Shown here: piece after piece, positions 45,201-53,079 of the stretch | Layout: each line of letters opens with the position of its first letter | Position numbering within the stretch: the first letter of the stretch is position 1 | Assembly: GCF_009746125.1 (NCBI RefSeq) | Contig: NZ_CP041352.1 | Location: 523,847 to 587,846, forward strand | Direction of reading: 5' to 3' | DNA length: 64,000 nt | From: Casimicrobium huifangae | GTDB lineage: Bacteria > Pseudomonadota > Gammaproteobacteria > Burkholderiales > Casimicrobiaceae | The notes under the pieces: generated by a model | The model's database searches: none | Told to the model about the DNA's origin: nothing | Seen by the model: the letters and a program-made list of their open reading frames with translations, nothing else | Made by a program: the position numbers and the translations under genes

Positions 45201-45318
45201 CCGCCACCCACGGTCGCGCGGTTTCGATCACCTGTGGCCAGTCGAGCACGGCGGCAGCAGCATCGACGTTGCGGCGGACGATGGCGGGTTCGTCGCGGTA
45301 GGGAAAGGGCAGGCGCAT
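42295..45318 (-). CDS. putA: Bifunctional proline dehydrogenase/L-glutamate gamma-semialdehyde dehydrogenase PutA
   Basis: This enzyme oxidises proline to glutamate in two steps. The 1007-residue protein is the short type without an N-terminal ribbon-helix-helix DNA-binding domain. The ProDH barrel (about 60-450) contains MCRLVKGAYWDSEIKRAQ and FELQRLHGMGSGVYREL. The aldehyde dehydrogenase domain (about 530-1000) has LCISPWNFPLAIFMGQ, AETGGINAMLVDS (Glu) and SAGQRCSALRLL (catalytic Cys). Near residues 850-875 a REP-like palindrome is translated in frame. GGAGACCGACC precedes the ATG. A divergent Lrp-type gene is the likely regulator. Confidence 0.96.
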   Translation of the reverse strand: MRLPFPYRDEPAIVRRNVDAAAAVLDWPQVIETARPWVAAVRENPPPFWAMESLLKEYPISKPEGLALMRLAEALLRVPDSATAIALTADQLGRASFDGNSDGANSSALGRLSNSVIALSKKTLPDTDQPPGLFAKLGAKTVVAATLRAVQLLARQFVLGQTIEDALSEARSQRRSEPHLRFSFDMLGEGARTMDDADRYFASYQHAIRMLAQAHAAATDAGPADTDGISIKLSALHPRYEDAQRERVLAELVPRVWQLCEMAANARINLTIDAEEVDRLELSLDVFEALLQRVQTGYPTWTGFGLALQAYQTRSLELIEHVGALARQYGVRLMCRLVKGAYWDSEIKRAQEMGLPAYPVFTHKHHSDSSYLACAASLLKQKDAFFPQFATHNAGTIAAIVQMAKRFDAPFELQRLHGMGSGVYRELFASRAIAPTQTLRVYAPVGSHEDLLAYLVRRLLENGANSSFVHQLADDAVPAEELLASPLHVTEARPFPLPRDILAPRRNSDGVDLTVATMRAPLLAALATTQINPPADATSEQASAAVQRAHAAFHDWRNRPVSERAAMLRHTADALQAELPRFCALLVTEAFKTWGDAVAEVREAIDFLRYYADEAERVCAPITLPGPTGESNVLYPRGRGAWLCISPWNFPLAIFMGQVAAALVTGNTVVAKPAEQTPVVALEAVKLLHTSGIPTDVLQTVTGLGETVGATLVAHAQVAGVVFTGSTQVAKIIQRSLAAKDGPIVPLIAETGGINAMLVDSTALPEHVADAVVQSAFRSAGQRCSALRLLCVHEEIADHVVTMLRGAMNELVVGDTASLATDVGPLIDQEAFDGIRAHVERLGGHPAGAALPRPDSGLSDGRGGAAPTTWVIDRDSHTIGPHLFEVDSIAAVKQEIFGPVLQVVRWSGDPAAVIEQINALGFGLTLGIQTRIDSRADALARQAHVGNVYINRNIIGAVVGVQPFGGEGLSGTGPKAGGPFYLPRFLGEQTITINTVAAGGNVTLMTA
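42715..42781. repeat. REP-like palindrome inside the putA coding sequence
   Basis: TGTAGGAGCGGCTCCGCCGC at one end and GCGGCAAAGCCGCTCCTGCA at the other form a long inverted repeat. It includes GCGACCG/CGGTCGC and a short central spacer. The TGTAGGAGCGGCT head is the classical form of many proteobacterial REP sequences. It lies in frame within the aldehyde dehydrogenase half of putA, adding about 20 residues without a stop. Confidence 0.8.
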
Positions 45319-45384
45319 GGTCGGTCTCCGCGGTAACGGTGGTCTGGCTGAACAGATCGCTATCGTAGAAACAAAAGCGCTGCG

Positions 45385-45419
45385 TTATTCACCAAAATTT
45401 TTCACCTTATAGTGAATAA
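45385..45419. promoter_or_regulatory. Inverted-repeat operator between putA and the Lrp-type gene
   Basis: TTATTCAC (45385-45392) and GTGAATAA (45412-45419) form a perfect 8-bp inverted repeat with a 19-bp A/T-rich spacer. It ends 29 bp before the Lrp-type ATG. The spacing puts the half-sites about two to three turns apart, suitable for an Lrp-family dimer or octamer. It probably controls both divergent genes. Binding is inferred. Confidence 0.65.
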
Positions 45420-45448
45420 TGCCGCTTTCGGCTGGAAATTCTGCAGCT

Positions 45449-45910
45449 ATGTCGGACATCGATGCAATTGACCGAAAAATCCTCACTGCTCTGCAAAAAG
45501 ATGGACGGATCAGCAACCTGAAGCTTGCCGAAGCGGTGTCGCTGTCTCCGACGGCGGTGTTGGCGCGCACCCAGCGGCTGATCCGCGACGGCTACATCCT
45601 CGGCTTCGAGGCGCGACTGAATCCGGCGAAGCTGGATTCGGGCATGACGGTGTTTGTGGAGGTGCTGCTCGACCGCACCACGCCCAATATCTTCGATGCC
45701 TTCAAGGCGGCAGTGCTGACGCACCCGGAAATTGCCGAATGCCACATGGTGGCCGGCGGCTTCGATTACCTGATCAAGCTCAGGGTACGCGACATGGAGG
45801 CGTACCGCGAGTTCGCCAGTCGGCGGCTGTGGCAATTCCCCGGCGTGCGCGAGACGCGGACTTACGCCGTGATTGAGGAAGTGAAGGACGGCGGGCCGCT
45901 GCCGGTGTGA
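45449..45910 (+). CDS. Lrp/AsnC family transcriptional regulator
   Basis: This 153-residue regulator has an N-terminal HTH (DAIDRKILTALQKDGRISNLKLAEAVSLSPTAVLARTQRLIRDGYILGF) and a C-terminal RAM ligand-binding domain (PEIAECHMVAGGFDYLIKLRVRDMEAY, PGVRETRTYAVIEEVKD). Divergent placement next to putA is typical of Lrp-type PutR/BkdR activators that respond to amino acids. ATG at 45449 gives MSDIDAIDRKIL; upstream in-frame codons overlap the operator and are rejected. Confidence 0.92.
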   Translation: MSDIDAIDRKILTALQKDGRISNLKLAEAVSLSPTAVLARTQRLIRDGYILGFEARLNPAKLDSGMTVFVEVLLDRTTPNIFDAFKAAVLTHPEIAECHMVAGGFDYLIKLRVRDMEAYREFASRRLWQFPGVRETRTYAVIEEVKDGGPLPV

Positions 45911-45945
45911 ACGCCGGCAGGCCGAGGACGGATGTCTTTCAAGTC

Positions 45946-46060
45946 AGCTTTTTGCTGAAATCCCCATTCAATAAGGGCTACCGACGCGAATTGACGATTA
46001 TCGACTTTCGCTCATTTGGTGTGCTGAGCCCATTTTGAACGGGGCTTTCCGCGTAAAGCC
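45946..46060. repeat. Dispersed 116-bp inverted-repeat element, copy C
   Basis: This is a 115-bp copy with the clearest arms. The left arm runs AGCTTTTTGCTGAAATCCCC and then ATTCAATAAGGGCTA. The right arm, other strand, runs GGCTTTACGCGGAAAGCCCC and then GTTCAAAATGGGCTC. The centre is ATCGACTTTCGCTC. It lies between the Lrp-type gene and livJ, before a separate terminator. Confidence 0.82.
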
Positions 46061-46122
46061 GTAGGGTGCGACTATCGCCCCTCAGCACGCCTTAAAGCGC
46101 AGGCCGGCGACGTGAGGTCAAA

Positions 46123-46150
46123 AAAAACGGCACCCGAAGGTGCCGTTTTT
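46123..46150. terminator. Terminator of livJ (bidirectional)
   Basis: AAAAACGGCACC-CGAA-GGTGCCGTTTTT: a strong stem with eight T residues on the minus strand, 16 bp after the livJ stop, and five on the plus strand. It separates livJ from the convergent Lrp-type gene. Confidence 0.9.
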
Positions 46151-46165
46151 ACGAAGCCAGAAGAA

Positions 46166-47458
46166 TTACTTCTTCTTTTCTTCCTTGGCCGGAGCAGCAG
46201 CGGCCGGGGCCGGAGCGGCTGCGGGAGCAGGGGCTGCCGGGGCAGCAGCGGCCGGAGCAGCTTCTTTCGGGCCACCGACGATTTCAACGGTTTCCCACTT
46301 GCCGCCTTTGACCTGGAACACGGTCACAGCGCCGTCCTTGATGTCGCCCTTGTCGTCAAACGCGATCTTGCCGGTCACGCCATCCATCGAGGTTGCCTTG
46401 ATGGCGTCGATGATCTTGGCCGGATCGGTACCAGCCTTCTGGATGGCGGCGATCAGCACGTTGGTCGCGTCGTAGGTGAACGGAGCGTAAACCTGAACGT
46501 CAGCGTTGAACTTGGCCTTGAACTTGTCGTAGAAGGCGGCGCCCTGCGGCATCTTCTCTTTCGGCAGACCAGCGGTCGTTGCGTAGGAGCCTTCAGCAGC
46601 GTCGCCACCGAGCTTGATCAGCTCGGCGGATTGCGCGCCGTCACCCGAGATGAACTTGGCCTTGATGCCAAGGGCTTTCATCTGCTTGAGCATCGGGCCC
46701 GCTTGTGCGTCCATGCCGCCGAACATGATCACGTCCGGGTTCTTGGCCTTGACCTTGGTCAGCACGCCCTTGAAGTCCTGCTCTTTTTCGTTGGCAAGCG
46801 CTTCACGGATCACAACGGCGCCACCGGCGGCCTTGACAGCCTTTTCGGTTTCGTCAGCCAGACCTACGCCGTAGGCGGTCTTGTCGTCGATGATCGCGAT
46901 CTTCTTGCCGAGCTTGGCAGCAGCGTAGTTACCAATCGCCGTGCCTTGCGCCACGTCGTTGGCCACCATGCGGAACACGCCCTTGAAGCCCTGGTTGGTC
47001 AGCTTCGGGTTGGTGGCCGAGGGGGAAATCTGTGCCACACCAGCCTGGTTGTAGATCGCCGATGCCGGGATCGAGGTGCCGGAGTTCAGGTGGCCGACCA
47101 CGCCGACAACCTTGGCGTCCATCAGCTTCTGGGCTACTTGCGTGGCTTGCTTGCCGTCAGCAGCGTCGTCTTCGGTCAGCAGTTCGAACTTGGCCTTCTT
47201 GCCATCGACCATGATGCCCTTGGCATTGGCTTCTTCAACGGCCAGCTTGGCGCCGTTTTCGTTGTCCTTGCCGAGGTGGGCGATCTGGCCGGACGTCGGG
47301 CCGACGTGACCGATCTTGATGACGACTTCCTGCGCTGCTGCAGGTGCCGGAGCAGCTTTGGCTTCTGCTTTCGGCTCTTCTTTCTTGCCGCAAGCGGCCA
47401 AACCCGCTGCTACGGCGATTGCAATCGCTGCGAGAGCGAATTTATTGGACTGTTTCAT
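46166..47458 (-). CDS. livJ: Branched-chain amino acid ABC transporter substrate-binding lipoprotein
   Basis: This periplasmic binding protein of the Leu/Ile/Val type has 430 residues. It has a lipoprotein signal (VAAGLAACGKK), an Ala/Pro/Glu linker, then IKIGHVGPTSGQIAHLGKDNENGAKLAVEEANAKG, VVGHLNSGTSIPAS and PFTYDATNVLIAAI of the type I periplasmic fold. It ends in an unusual Ala/Pro tail and KEEKKK. ATG at 47458 follows CGGAGGA and puts the signal at the N-terminus; the frame to 47518 is rejected. It should feed livHMGF about 4 kb away. Confidence 0.93.
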   Translation of the reverse strand: MKQSNKFALAAIAIAVAAGLAACGKKEEPKAEAKAAPAPAAAQEVVIKIGHVGPTSGQIAHLGKDNENGAKLAVEEANAKGIMVDGKKAKFELLTEDDAADGKQATQVAQKLMDAKVVGVVGHLNSGTSIPASAIYNQAGVAQISPSATNPKLTNQGFKGVFRMVANDVAQGTAIGNYAAAKLGKKIAIIDDKTAYGVGLADETEKAVKAAGGAVVIREALANEKEQDFKGVLTKVKAKNPDVIMFGGMDAQAGPMLKQMKALGIKAKFISGDGAQSAELIKLGGDAAEGSYATTAGLPKEKMPQGAAFYDKFKAKFNADVQVYAPFTYDATNVLIAAIQKAGTDPAKIIDAIKATSMDGVTGKIAFDDKGDIKDGAVTVFQVKGGKWETVEIVGGPKEAAPAAAAPAAPAPAAAPAPAAAAPAKEEKKK

Positions 47459-47583
47459 GTGGCGGAATCCTCCGAGAAAAAACCGGTGGATTATGCTTTG
47501 CTCTTGGCGGGCTGTCAACGCGGAAATCCGCGCGCGGCGCCGGTTTCAGCGGTTCCGGCCGATTTTTTGCTTGTGAAATACCC

Positions 47584-48246
47584 ATGATGCGCGCATTTAT
47601 TTTTGACATGGACGGCACCCTGGCCGACAGCATGCCGTTCCACGAACAGGCGTGGAACGCCCTGATGCCGGAACTGGGCGTCAAGGTTGACCGCGACGAA
47701 TTCTTCCGCTGGTCGGCCGGACTGACCAACCGCGAAATCTTCCCGCGCCTGCTCGGCCGGGCCCTGGCCGACGACGAGTTGCAGACGCTGTCCGGTCGCA
47801 AGGAGGCGCTCTACCGCCAGCTCTATACGCCGCATTGCGCACCCCTGCGCGGTGCCGTGGACTTTCTGCGCGCCACCGAGCGGGCCGGCATCCTGCGTGC
47901 GGTTGGCACCGCCGCGCCGCCGGAAAACGTCACTCTGGTGCTCGACGGGCTCGATTTGCGGCGATATTTTCAGGCGGTGGTGGGCGGCGCCGACATCCGC
48001 CACGGCAAACCCGATCCGGAAGTTTTTCTCATTGCTGCGGATCGCCTGCGCGTGCGCCCGGCCGATTGCGTGGTGTTTGAGGACGCACCCGCCGGTGTCG
48101 AGGCGGCGCGTCGGGCGGGCATGCAATGCGTTGTTGTCACCACCACACTGACTGCCGAGAAAGCGCGCCGGTTGCCCGCCACAGAGCACGTCCGGCACAT
48201 TGTTGCCGACTTCACTGATCCGGCCCTCGACGGCCTCCTGGTGTAG
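47584..48246 (+). CDS. HAD superfamily hydrolase (beta-phosphoglucomutase-like)
   Basis: This 220-residue HAD hydrolase has motif I FIFDMDGTLADS, a helical cap domain, motif II-like RAVGTA, motif III Lys in HGKPDPEVF, and motif IV VVFEDAPAGVEAA. The pattern fits the beta-phosphoglucomutase/phosphatase branch acting on small phosphorylated sugars. Substrate unknown. ATG at 47584 or 47587. Divergent from livJ. Confidence 0.9.
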   Translation: MMRAFIFDMDGTLADSMPFHEQAWNALMPELGVKVDRDEFFRWSAGLTNREIFPRLLGRALADDELQTLSGRKEALYRQLYTPHCAPLRGAVDFLRATERAGILRAVGTAAPPENVTLVLDGLDLRRYFQAVVGGADIRHGKPDPEVFLIAADRLRVRPADCVVFEDAPAGVEAARRAGMQCVVVTTTLTAEKARRLPATEHVRHIVADFTDPALDGLLV

Positions 48247-48259
48247 TACGACGACACTC

Positions 48260-49402
48260 ATGCCGGCTGCATCGTTCACCGTTGATCCCACCTCGCTGGG
48301 GCTGGGCTTCGGTTTGGCCGGCATCACCGTGTCGGTGGTCATCGCGCTACTGTCACGGATTGGCGATTCCTCCAGGGCGCTGCCGTTTTGGGCGGCCGCT
48401 GCAGTCAGTCTTACGCTCGGGCTCGAGAGCGGTTTTCTCCAGGATGTTTTGCCTCCGGGCATCGGCCTGCTGATTGCGAATCCGCTCAGCGTGCTCGGCG
48501 CCTGCCTTTTTCTGGCAGGCGTGCGCACGATGGTGGGCGACCCCGTTCAACCCGGTCAGTTGATGCTCATTTCACTGGTCTCTGCGGTCACCAGCGTGCT
48601 TTTTGTGCTGGTCTGGCCACAAGTTACCGGCCGCGTCCTCAGCCAGCTGGCCTGTCTGACAGTGGTGACCTGGCTCAATACTGGCGTGTTGCGTCGCCTG
48701 GACCACGGCTACTTCCACTTCCCGGCAAAGTTCCTGCTGATCACCAATGCGGTGCTGTTCGCCTTCTACATTGTCCGCGGCGTAACGGTCGTCATCCTTG
48801 GCGACTCCATTTCGGCCAGTGGCGGACCGGGTACCAAGGCCATCGTATTTGTGATCAGCGGCCTGCTGATTCTCAGTTACCTGAAGGGGATACTGCTCAT
48901 CTGCTTTGCCGAAAAGCAGACGCTGCTGCGCCGGCTGGCCACGCACGACGCGCTGACGGGGGTGTTCAACCGCCTCGGCCTGCGCGACGCCCTCACCCAG
49001 TGGCCGGACGGCCATCCGGGCACCGTGACCGTTTTCGATATCGATCACTTCAAGCAGGTGAATGACGGCTTTGGCCATGAAACTGGCGACATCGTGCTGA
49101 AAACCTTTGCCGCCGCGTTGCAGGCCAATTGTCCGGCTGGCTCTGTCGTGGCCAGACTGGGTGGCGATGAGTTCTGCGTGGTCGAGAAGGGCGTGCCACA
49201 AACGCTGGCGGGCGAATGGATCCGCAACTTGCAGGACCAGCTGCCCACCCGTCTGGAGCTGGCCTGCCCCACGCCACTGGCCTGCAAGGTGAGCCACGGC
49301 TCGGCGCATTTCACCCGAATTGCTGATGAGTTCTCGTCGGCGCTGCACAACGCCGATCGCGCGCTTTACCGCTCGAAGTCTGCGCGCCTGCCGCTCGACT
49401 AG
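48260..49402 (+). CDS. Membrane GGDEF diguanylate cyclase
   Basis: This 380-residue protein has six to seven N-terminal transmembrane helices (about residues 12-220) and a C-terminal GGDEF domain (about 225-375). The domain has DALTGVFNRLGLRD, FDIDHFKQVNDGFGHETGD and the active-site loop GGDEF (in RLGGDEFCVV). It should make cyclic di-GMP in response to a membrane or envelope signal. A clear RxxD inhibitory site before GGDEF was not seen. It starts 14 bp after the HAD gene stop, so both may share a transcript. Confidence 0.92.
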   Translation: MPAASFTVDPTSLGLGFGLAGITVSVVIALLSRIGDSSRALPFWAAAAVSLTLGLESGFLQDVLPPGIGLLIANPLSVLGACLFLAGVRTMVGDPVQPGQLMLISLVSAVTSVLFVLVWPQVTGRVLSQLACLTVVTWLNTGVLRRLDHGYFHFPAKFLLITNAVLFAFYIVRGVTVVILGDSISASGGPGTKAIVFVISGLLILSYLKGILLICFAEKQTLLRRLATHDALTGVFNRLGLRDALTQWPDGHPGTVTVFDIDHFKQVNDGFGHETGDIVLKTFAAALQANCPAGSVVARLGGDEFCVVEKGVPQTLAGEWIRNLQDQLPTRLELACPTPLACKVSHGSAHFTRIADEFSSALHNADRALYRSKSARLPLD

Positions 49403-49467
49403 GGCGTGCCGGCACGCTCTCGCGTGAACCGCCGCCAGCGGCGCTGTCGCAGCCCGCCGACTGATCG

Positions 49468-50238
49468 TCAGCCGCGCCCGACGAATGGCATCTTGGTGGC
49501 CATGATGGTCATGAACTGCACGTTGGCGTCCAGCGGCAGATTGGCGATATGCACGATGGCGTTGGCCACGTGTTGCACGTCCATGCGCGGCTCCACCATC
49601 ATCTCGCCATTGGGCTGCAGCACGCCTTTGGTCATGCGCTCGGTCATTTCCGTCGCGGCGTTGCCGATATCGATCTGACTGCAGGCGATGTCGTACTTGC
49701 GACCGTCGAGCGAGGTGGTTTTGGTCAGGCCGGTGATGGCGTGCTTGGTCGATGTATATGGAGCGCTGTTCGGTCGCGGCGCATAGGCCGAGATCGAGCC
49801 GTTGTTGATGATGCGGCCGCCACGCGGCGTCTGCGCCTTCATCACCCGGAATGCCTCTTGCGTGCACAGGAAGGACCCGGTCAGGTTGGTATCGACCACC
49901 GCCTTCCACTGCTCCACGGTGATGTCCTCCAGCAGCACCGGCGGCGCGCCAATTCCGGCGTTGTTGAAGATCACGTCAACGCGGCCGAATGCGGCCACGG
50001 TCTTGTCGAATAGCGCCTTGACTGAGGCCGGGTTGCTGACATCGGTCACTACCGCGAGGCCGCGACTGGCGTCCTCCCCGGCGGAGGCGACTGCCGCTTC
50101 AAGCTCGGCCTGACGACGGCCAGCAAAGGCCACGTTATAGCCCGCCTTGAGCAGCGCCACGGCTGAGGCCTTGCCGATACCGGCCGACGCGCCGGTGATG
50201 ATTGCGACCTTGCCGTTGCCGACGAAAGTGTTGCTCAT
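49468..50238 (-). CDS. Short-chain dehydrogenase/reductase
   Basis: This 256-residue Rossmann oxidoreductase has the cofactor motif [12 protein letters not shown] (about residues 15-26), NNAGIG, catalytic Ser in [11 protein letters not shown], and Y-x3-K in YTSTKHA. The substrate is unknown. ATG at 50238 follows GAAGGAGACGTC with good spacing; the frame to 50286 enters the upstream gene. It follows the CoA-transferase gene by 10 bp, suggesting a two-gene operon. Confidence 0.92.
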   Translation of the reverse strand: MSNTFVGNGKVAIITGASAGIGKASAVALLKAGYNVAFAGRRQAELEAAVASAGEDASRGLAVVTDVSNPASVKALFDKTVAAFGRVDVIFNNAGIGAPPVLLEDITVEQWKAVVDTNLTGSFLCTQEAFRVMKAQTPRGGRIINNGSISAYAPRPNSAPYTSTKHAITGLTKTTSLDGRKYDIACSQIDIGNAATEMTERMTKGVLQPNGEMMVEPRMDVQHVANAIVHIANLPLDANVQFMTIMATKMPFVGRG

Positions 50239-50248
50239 GACGTCTCCT

Positions 50249-51238
50249 TCAATTCTTGAAAAGCTGGTGTTCTCTGGCTTCGGCAAGTGTAAGCACCGGC
50301 GTCACGCAGCAATCGATGCGGTCAAAGAATTCGGTCCACGCCGCGAGCGACTGCGTGGCAAAGCGATCTGCCAGCTCTTTGCGCACGCGCAGCGCGACGA
50401 TGCCCTCGCTGCAACCCAGCGCCTTGAGGTGCGGCATCTGCAATGCATCACACAGCAGATGCCAGAACTTTTCCTCCAGCGCCCCGACAGCGAGAAAGCG
50501 CCCGTCCCCGGTGGGATAGACGCCGTAGCAGGGCCAGCCGCCGGTCAGCCAGTCCTCACCGCGCGGGCGAGCGGCACCAAGTGCGAGGCCGTGCTCGGCG
50601 ATGATATTGAGCCCGGCGACCTCGTGCGTCATCGAGACATCGACAAACGAGCACTGTCCGCTCAATTTGGCCTGCACCAGTGCCGCGCAGATACGGGCGG
50701 CAGCAGCCAGCGCGCCGCCGGCGAGATCGGCAATCTGCCAGTTGGAAATTGCCGGCGGCCGGCCACGCTCACCGATCTGGTCGAGCACGCCACTCATGGC
50801 GAGGTAGTTGATGTCGTGCCCAGCCCGATGCGCCCACGGGCTGTCACTGCCGTAGCCGGTGATCGCGCAATAGACCAGCGCCGCGTTGTGTTCGCGCAGC
50901 GCCTCGTAGCCGAGCCCGAGCCGGGTCATCACGCCGGGCCGGAAGCCTTCAACCAGCGCATCGCTTTCCGTCACCAGCGAAAGTAACCGGGCACGGCCGG
51001 CTTCTGATTTGACGTCCAGTCGCTCGACCTGCTTGCCACGATTGACGATGCTGTACAGCGGCGCAACCTGGTCGGCAGGCGCATCGGCCGGCAGGCCAAG
51101 GCGATTGGCGTAGTCGCCTTCGGGCGGTTCGATCTTGATGACCTCGGCGCCCCAGTCGGCCAGCATGCGGGTGCAGGCGGGGCCGGGCAGCAGGCGGGTC
51201 AGGTCGAGGATGCGGATGCCGGTGAGCGGTTGTGTCAT
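50249..51238 (-). CDS. CaiB/BaiF family CoA-transferase (alpha-methylacyl-CoA racemase-like)
   Basis: This 329-residue protein starts [41 protein letters not shown], the family signature. It also has [50 protein letters not shown] and [13 protein letters not shown]. It probably racemises or transfers CoA on branched acyl groups. It ends [10 protein letters not shown], about 30 residues earlier than typical racemase-like members, so the C-terminal segment is lost or replaced. Paired with the downstream SDR gene. Confidence 0.87.
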   Translation of the reverse strand: MTQPLTGIRILDLTRLLPGPACTRMLADWGAEVIKIEPPEGDYANRLGLPADAPADQVAPLYSIVNRGKQVERLDVKSEAGRARLLSLVTESDALVEGFRPGVMTRLGLGYEALREHNAALVYCAITGYGSDSPWAHRAGHDINYLAMSGVLDQIGERGRPPAISNWQIADLAGGALAAAARICAALVQAKLSGQCSFVDVSMTHEVAGLNIIAEHGLALGAARPRGEDWLTGGWPCYGVYPTGDGRFLAVGALEEKFWHLLCDALQMPHLKALGCSEGIVALRVRKELADRFATQSLAAWTEFFDRIDCCVTPVLTLAEAREHQLFKN

Positions 51239-51304
51239 GCCAGCATTATCCCCGCGCCATCAGCGCGCCGCGGTTCTGCGGTCCGACCAGCAACGACCAG
51301 CAAC

Positions 51305-52444
51305 TCAGGCGGCGATACGCAAAATCTGTTTCACGCGCTGTGCGGTTGCCAGCGCATCGTCAAGCGTTGCGCCAGTGCAGGTGACATGCCCCATCTTGCG
51401 GGCACGCCGCGCCTCCGCCTTCCCGTAGAGGTGCAGATGGGCGCCGGGCAACGCCAGCACCTCCGGCCACGCTGGCTGCATGGGCGTAGCCGCATCAAAC
51501 CACACATCGCCGAGCAGATTGACCATCACCGCTGGCTGCACCAGCGAGGTATCGCCCAGCGGTGCCTCGGCCAGAATGCGGGCCTGCTGCGCGAACTGCG
51601 AGGTGACGCAGGCCTCGATGGTGTAGTGCCCGCTGTTGTGCGGGCGGGGCGCGATTTCGTTCAGCAGCAAGCCGTCGGCAGTGACGAACATCTCGACGCA
51701 GAGCACGCCCACATAGTCGACAGCTGCAACCAGCCGGCGGGCGAGATCCTGCGCCTCCGCAAGCCTTGTACCGTCGATGCGCGCCGGCACGATGGTGAGG
51801 TCGAGAATGCCGCCGACGTGCTGGTTCTCCTGCACCGGCCACACGGCGGTGGCGCCATCAGCGCTGCGCGCTACCAGCACCGAAATTTCGCGCTCGAACG
51901 GGATCAGCGCTTCCAGCACGCAGGGCGCCTGCTTCATGCTCATCCAGGCAAGCAGCGCCTGTTCAACCGAGGTTACCCGCTGCTGGCCCTTGCCGTCATA
52001 GCCGAGCGTTGCCGTTTTCAGGATGCCCGGGAACAACGTTGGCGATGCCGCACGCAGGTCCTCGGCGCGCTCGATCACTGCAAACGGCCCAACCGGCAAG
52101 CCGTGATCGCTGAAAAAGCGCTTCTCGCGGCGGCGATCCTGCGCAATGCGCACCGCCTCCGCTGCAGGGCGTGTGGGTACAACTGCTGCGAGCGCTTCCA
52201 GCGTTGCCGCCGGGACGTTCTCGAATTCGGTGGTGACCGCTGCCACGCGCTTTCCGAACGCAGCCACTGCCTGCATGTCATCGTAGGCCGCAACCACGAT
52301 GTCGTCTGCCGCTTGCGCTGCCGGGCCGCTGGCGTCGGGATCAAGCACCAGCACCTTGTAGCCCATCGCCTGCGCGGCATGCACAAACATGCGGCCAAGT
52401 TGGCCGCCACCAAGGCAGCCGAGCCAGGAGCCGGGGGGCAACAT
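51305..52444 (-). CDS. purK: 5-(carboxyamino)imidazole ribonucleotide synthase
   Basis: This ATP-grasp enzyme carboxylates AIR to N5-CAIR in purine synthesis. The 379-residue protein has the N-terminal GCLGGGQLGRMF, VTTEFENVPA, PGILKTATLGYDGKGQQ, LEALIPFEREISVLVAR and LLNEIAPRPHNSGHYTIEAC. It follows purE by 8 bp, as in the usual purEK operon. Confidence 0.96.
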   Translation of the reverse strand: MLPPGSWLGCLGGGQLGRMFVHAAQAMGYKVLVLDPDASGPAAQAADDIVVAAYDDMQAVAAFGKRVAAVTTEFENVPAATLEALAAVVPTRPAAEAVRIAQDRRREKRFFSDHGLPVGPFAVIERAEDLRAASPTLFPGILKTATLGYDGKGQQRVTSVEQALLAWMSMKQAPCVLEALIPFEREISVLVARSADGATAVWPVQENQHVGGILDLTIVPARIDGTRLAEAQDLARRLVAAVDYVGVLCVEMFVTADGLLLNEIAPRPHNSGHYTIEACVTSQFAQQARILAEAPLGDTSLVQPAVMVNLLGDVWFDAATPMQPAWPEVLALPGAHLHLYGKAEARRARKMGHVTCTGATLDDALATAQRVKQILRIAA

Positions 52445-52452
52445 CGTGGCGC

Positions 52453-52974
52453 TTACTTGTCGGTCATGACCGGCGGCACCAGCATCGCGCGGGCGCCTGC
52501 CGTCTGCTCGTCGCGGAACGAAAGCAACTGCTGTGCGAGCGATTTGTTGGCGATGGCCAGCATGGCCACGGCGAACAGGCCTGCGTTCGCCGCACCAGCC
52601 TCGCCGATGGCGAAGGTGGCGACCGGAACGCCCTTGGGCATCTGCACGATCGACAGGAGCGAATCCTCGCCACGCAGGTATTTCGAAGGCACCGGCACGC
52701 CGAGCACCGGCACCGTAGTCTTGGCCGCCAGCATGCCGGGCAGGTGAGCGGCACCGCCGGCGCCGGCGATGATCACGCGGATACCGCGCTCGGCGGCGTT
52801 CTCGGCGTAGTCGAACATGTCGTCCGGCGTGCGGTGCGCTGAGACCACCTTGGCCTCGTAGTTCACACCAAAGCGGTCGAGCATCTCCACCGCGTGTTTC
52901 ATGATGTCCCAGTCGGATGATGAACCCATCACCACGCCAACTGCCGCCCCAACACCGTTAGCCACGTTTTGCAT
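52453..52974 (-). CDS. purE: N5-carboxyaminoimidazole ribonucleotide mutase
   Basis: This enzyme converts N5-CAIR to CAIR. The 173-residue protein has [80 protein letters not shown], all PurE landmarks. ATG at 52974 gives a normal N-terminus; the frame to 53016 is rejected. Divergent from slt across about 105 bp. Confidence 0.96.
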   Translation of the reverse strand: MQNVANGVGAAVGVVMGSSSDWDIMKHAVEMLDRFGVNYEAKVVSAHRTPDDMFDYAENAAERGIRVIIAGAGGAAHLPGMLAAKTTVPVLGVPVPSKYLRGEDSLLSIVQMPKGVPVATFAIGEAGAANAGLFAVAMLAIANKSLAQQLLSFRDEQTAGARAMLVPPVMTDK

Positions 52975-53079
52975 GCCGGCGATTGTAGCGATGCGCTGTT
53001 CGCAACAGCGCCGCATCGCCAGCCCGTGGTGACGACACGACAGCGCCGCATTGGCAAGGACTTGACGGAAAATATCGGC

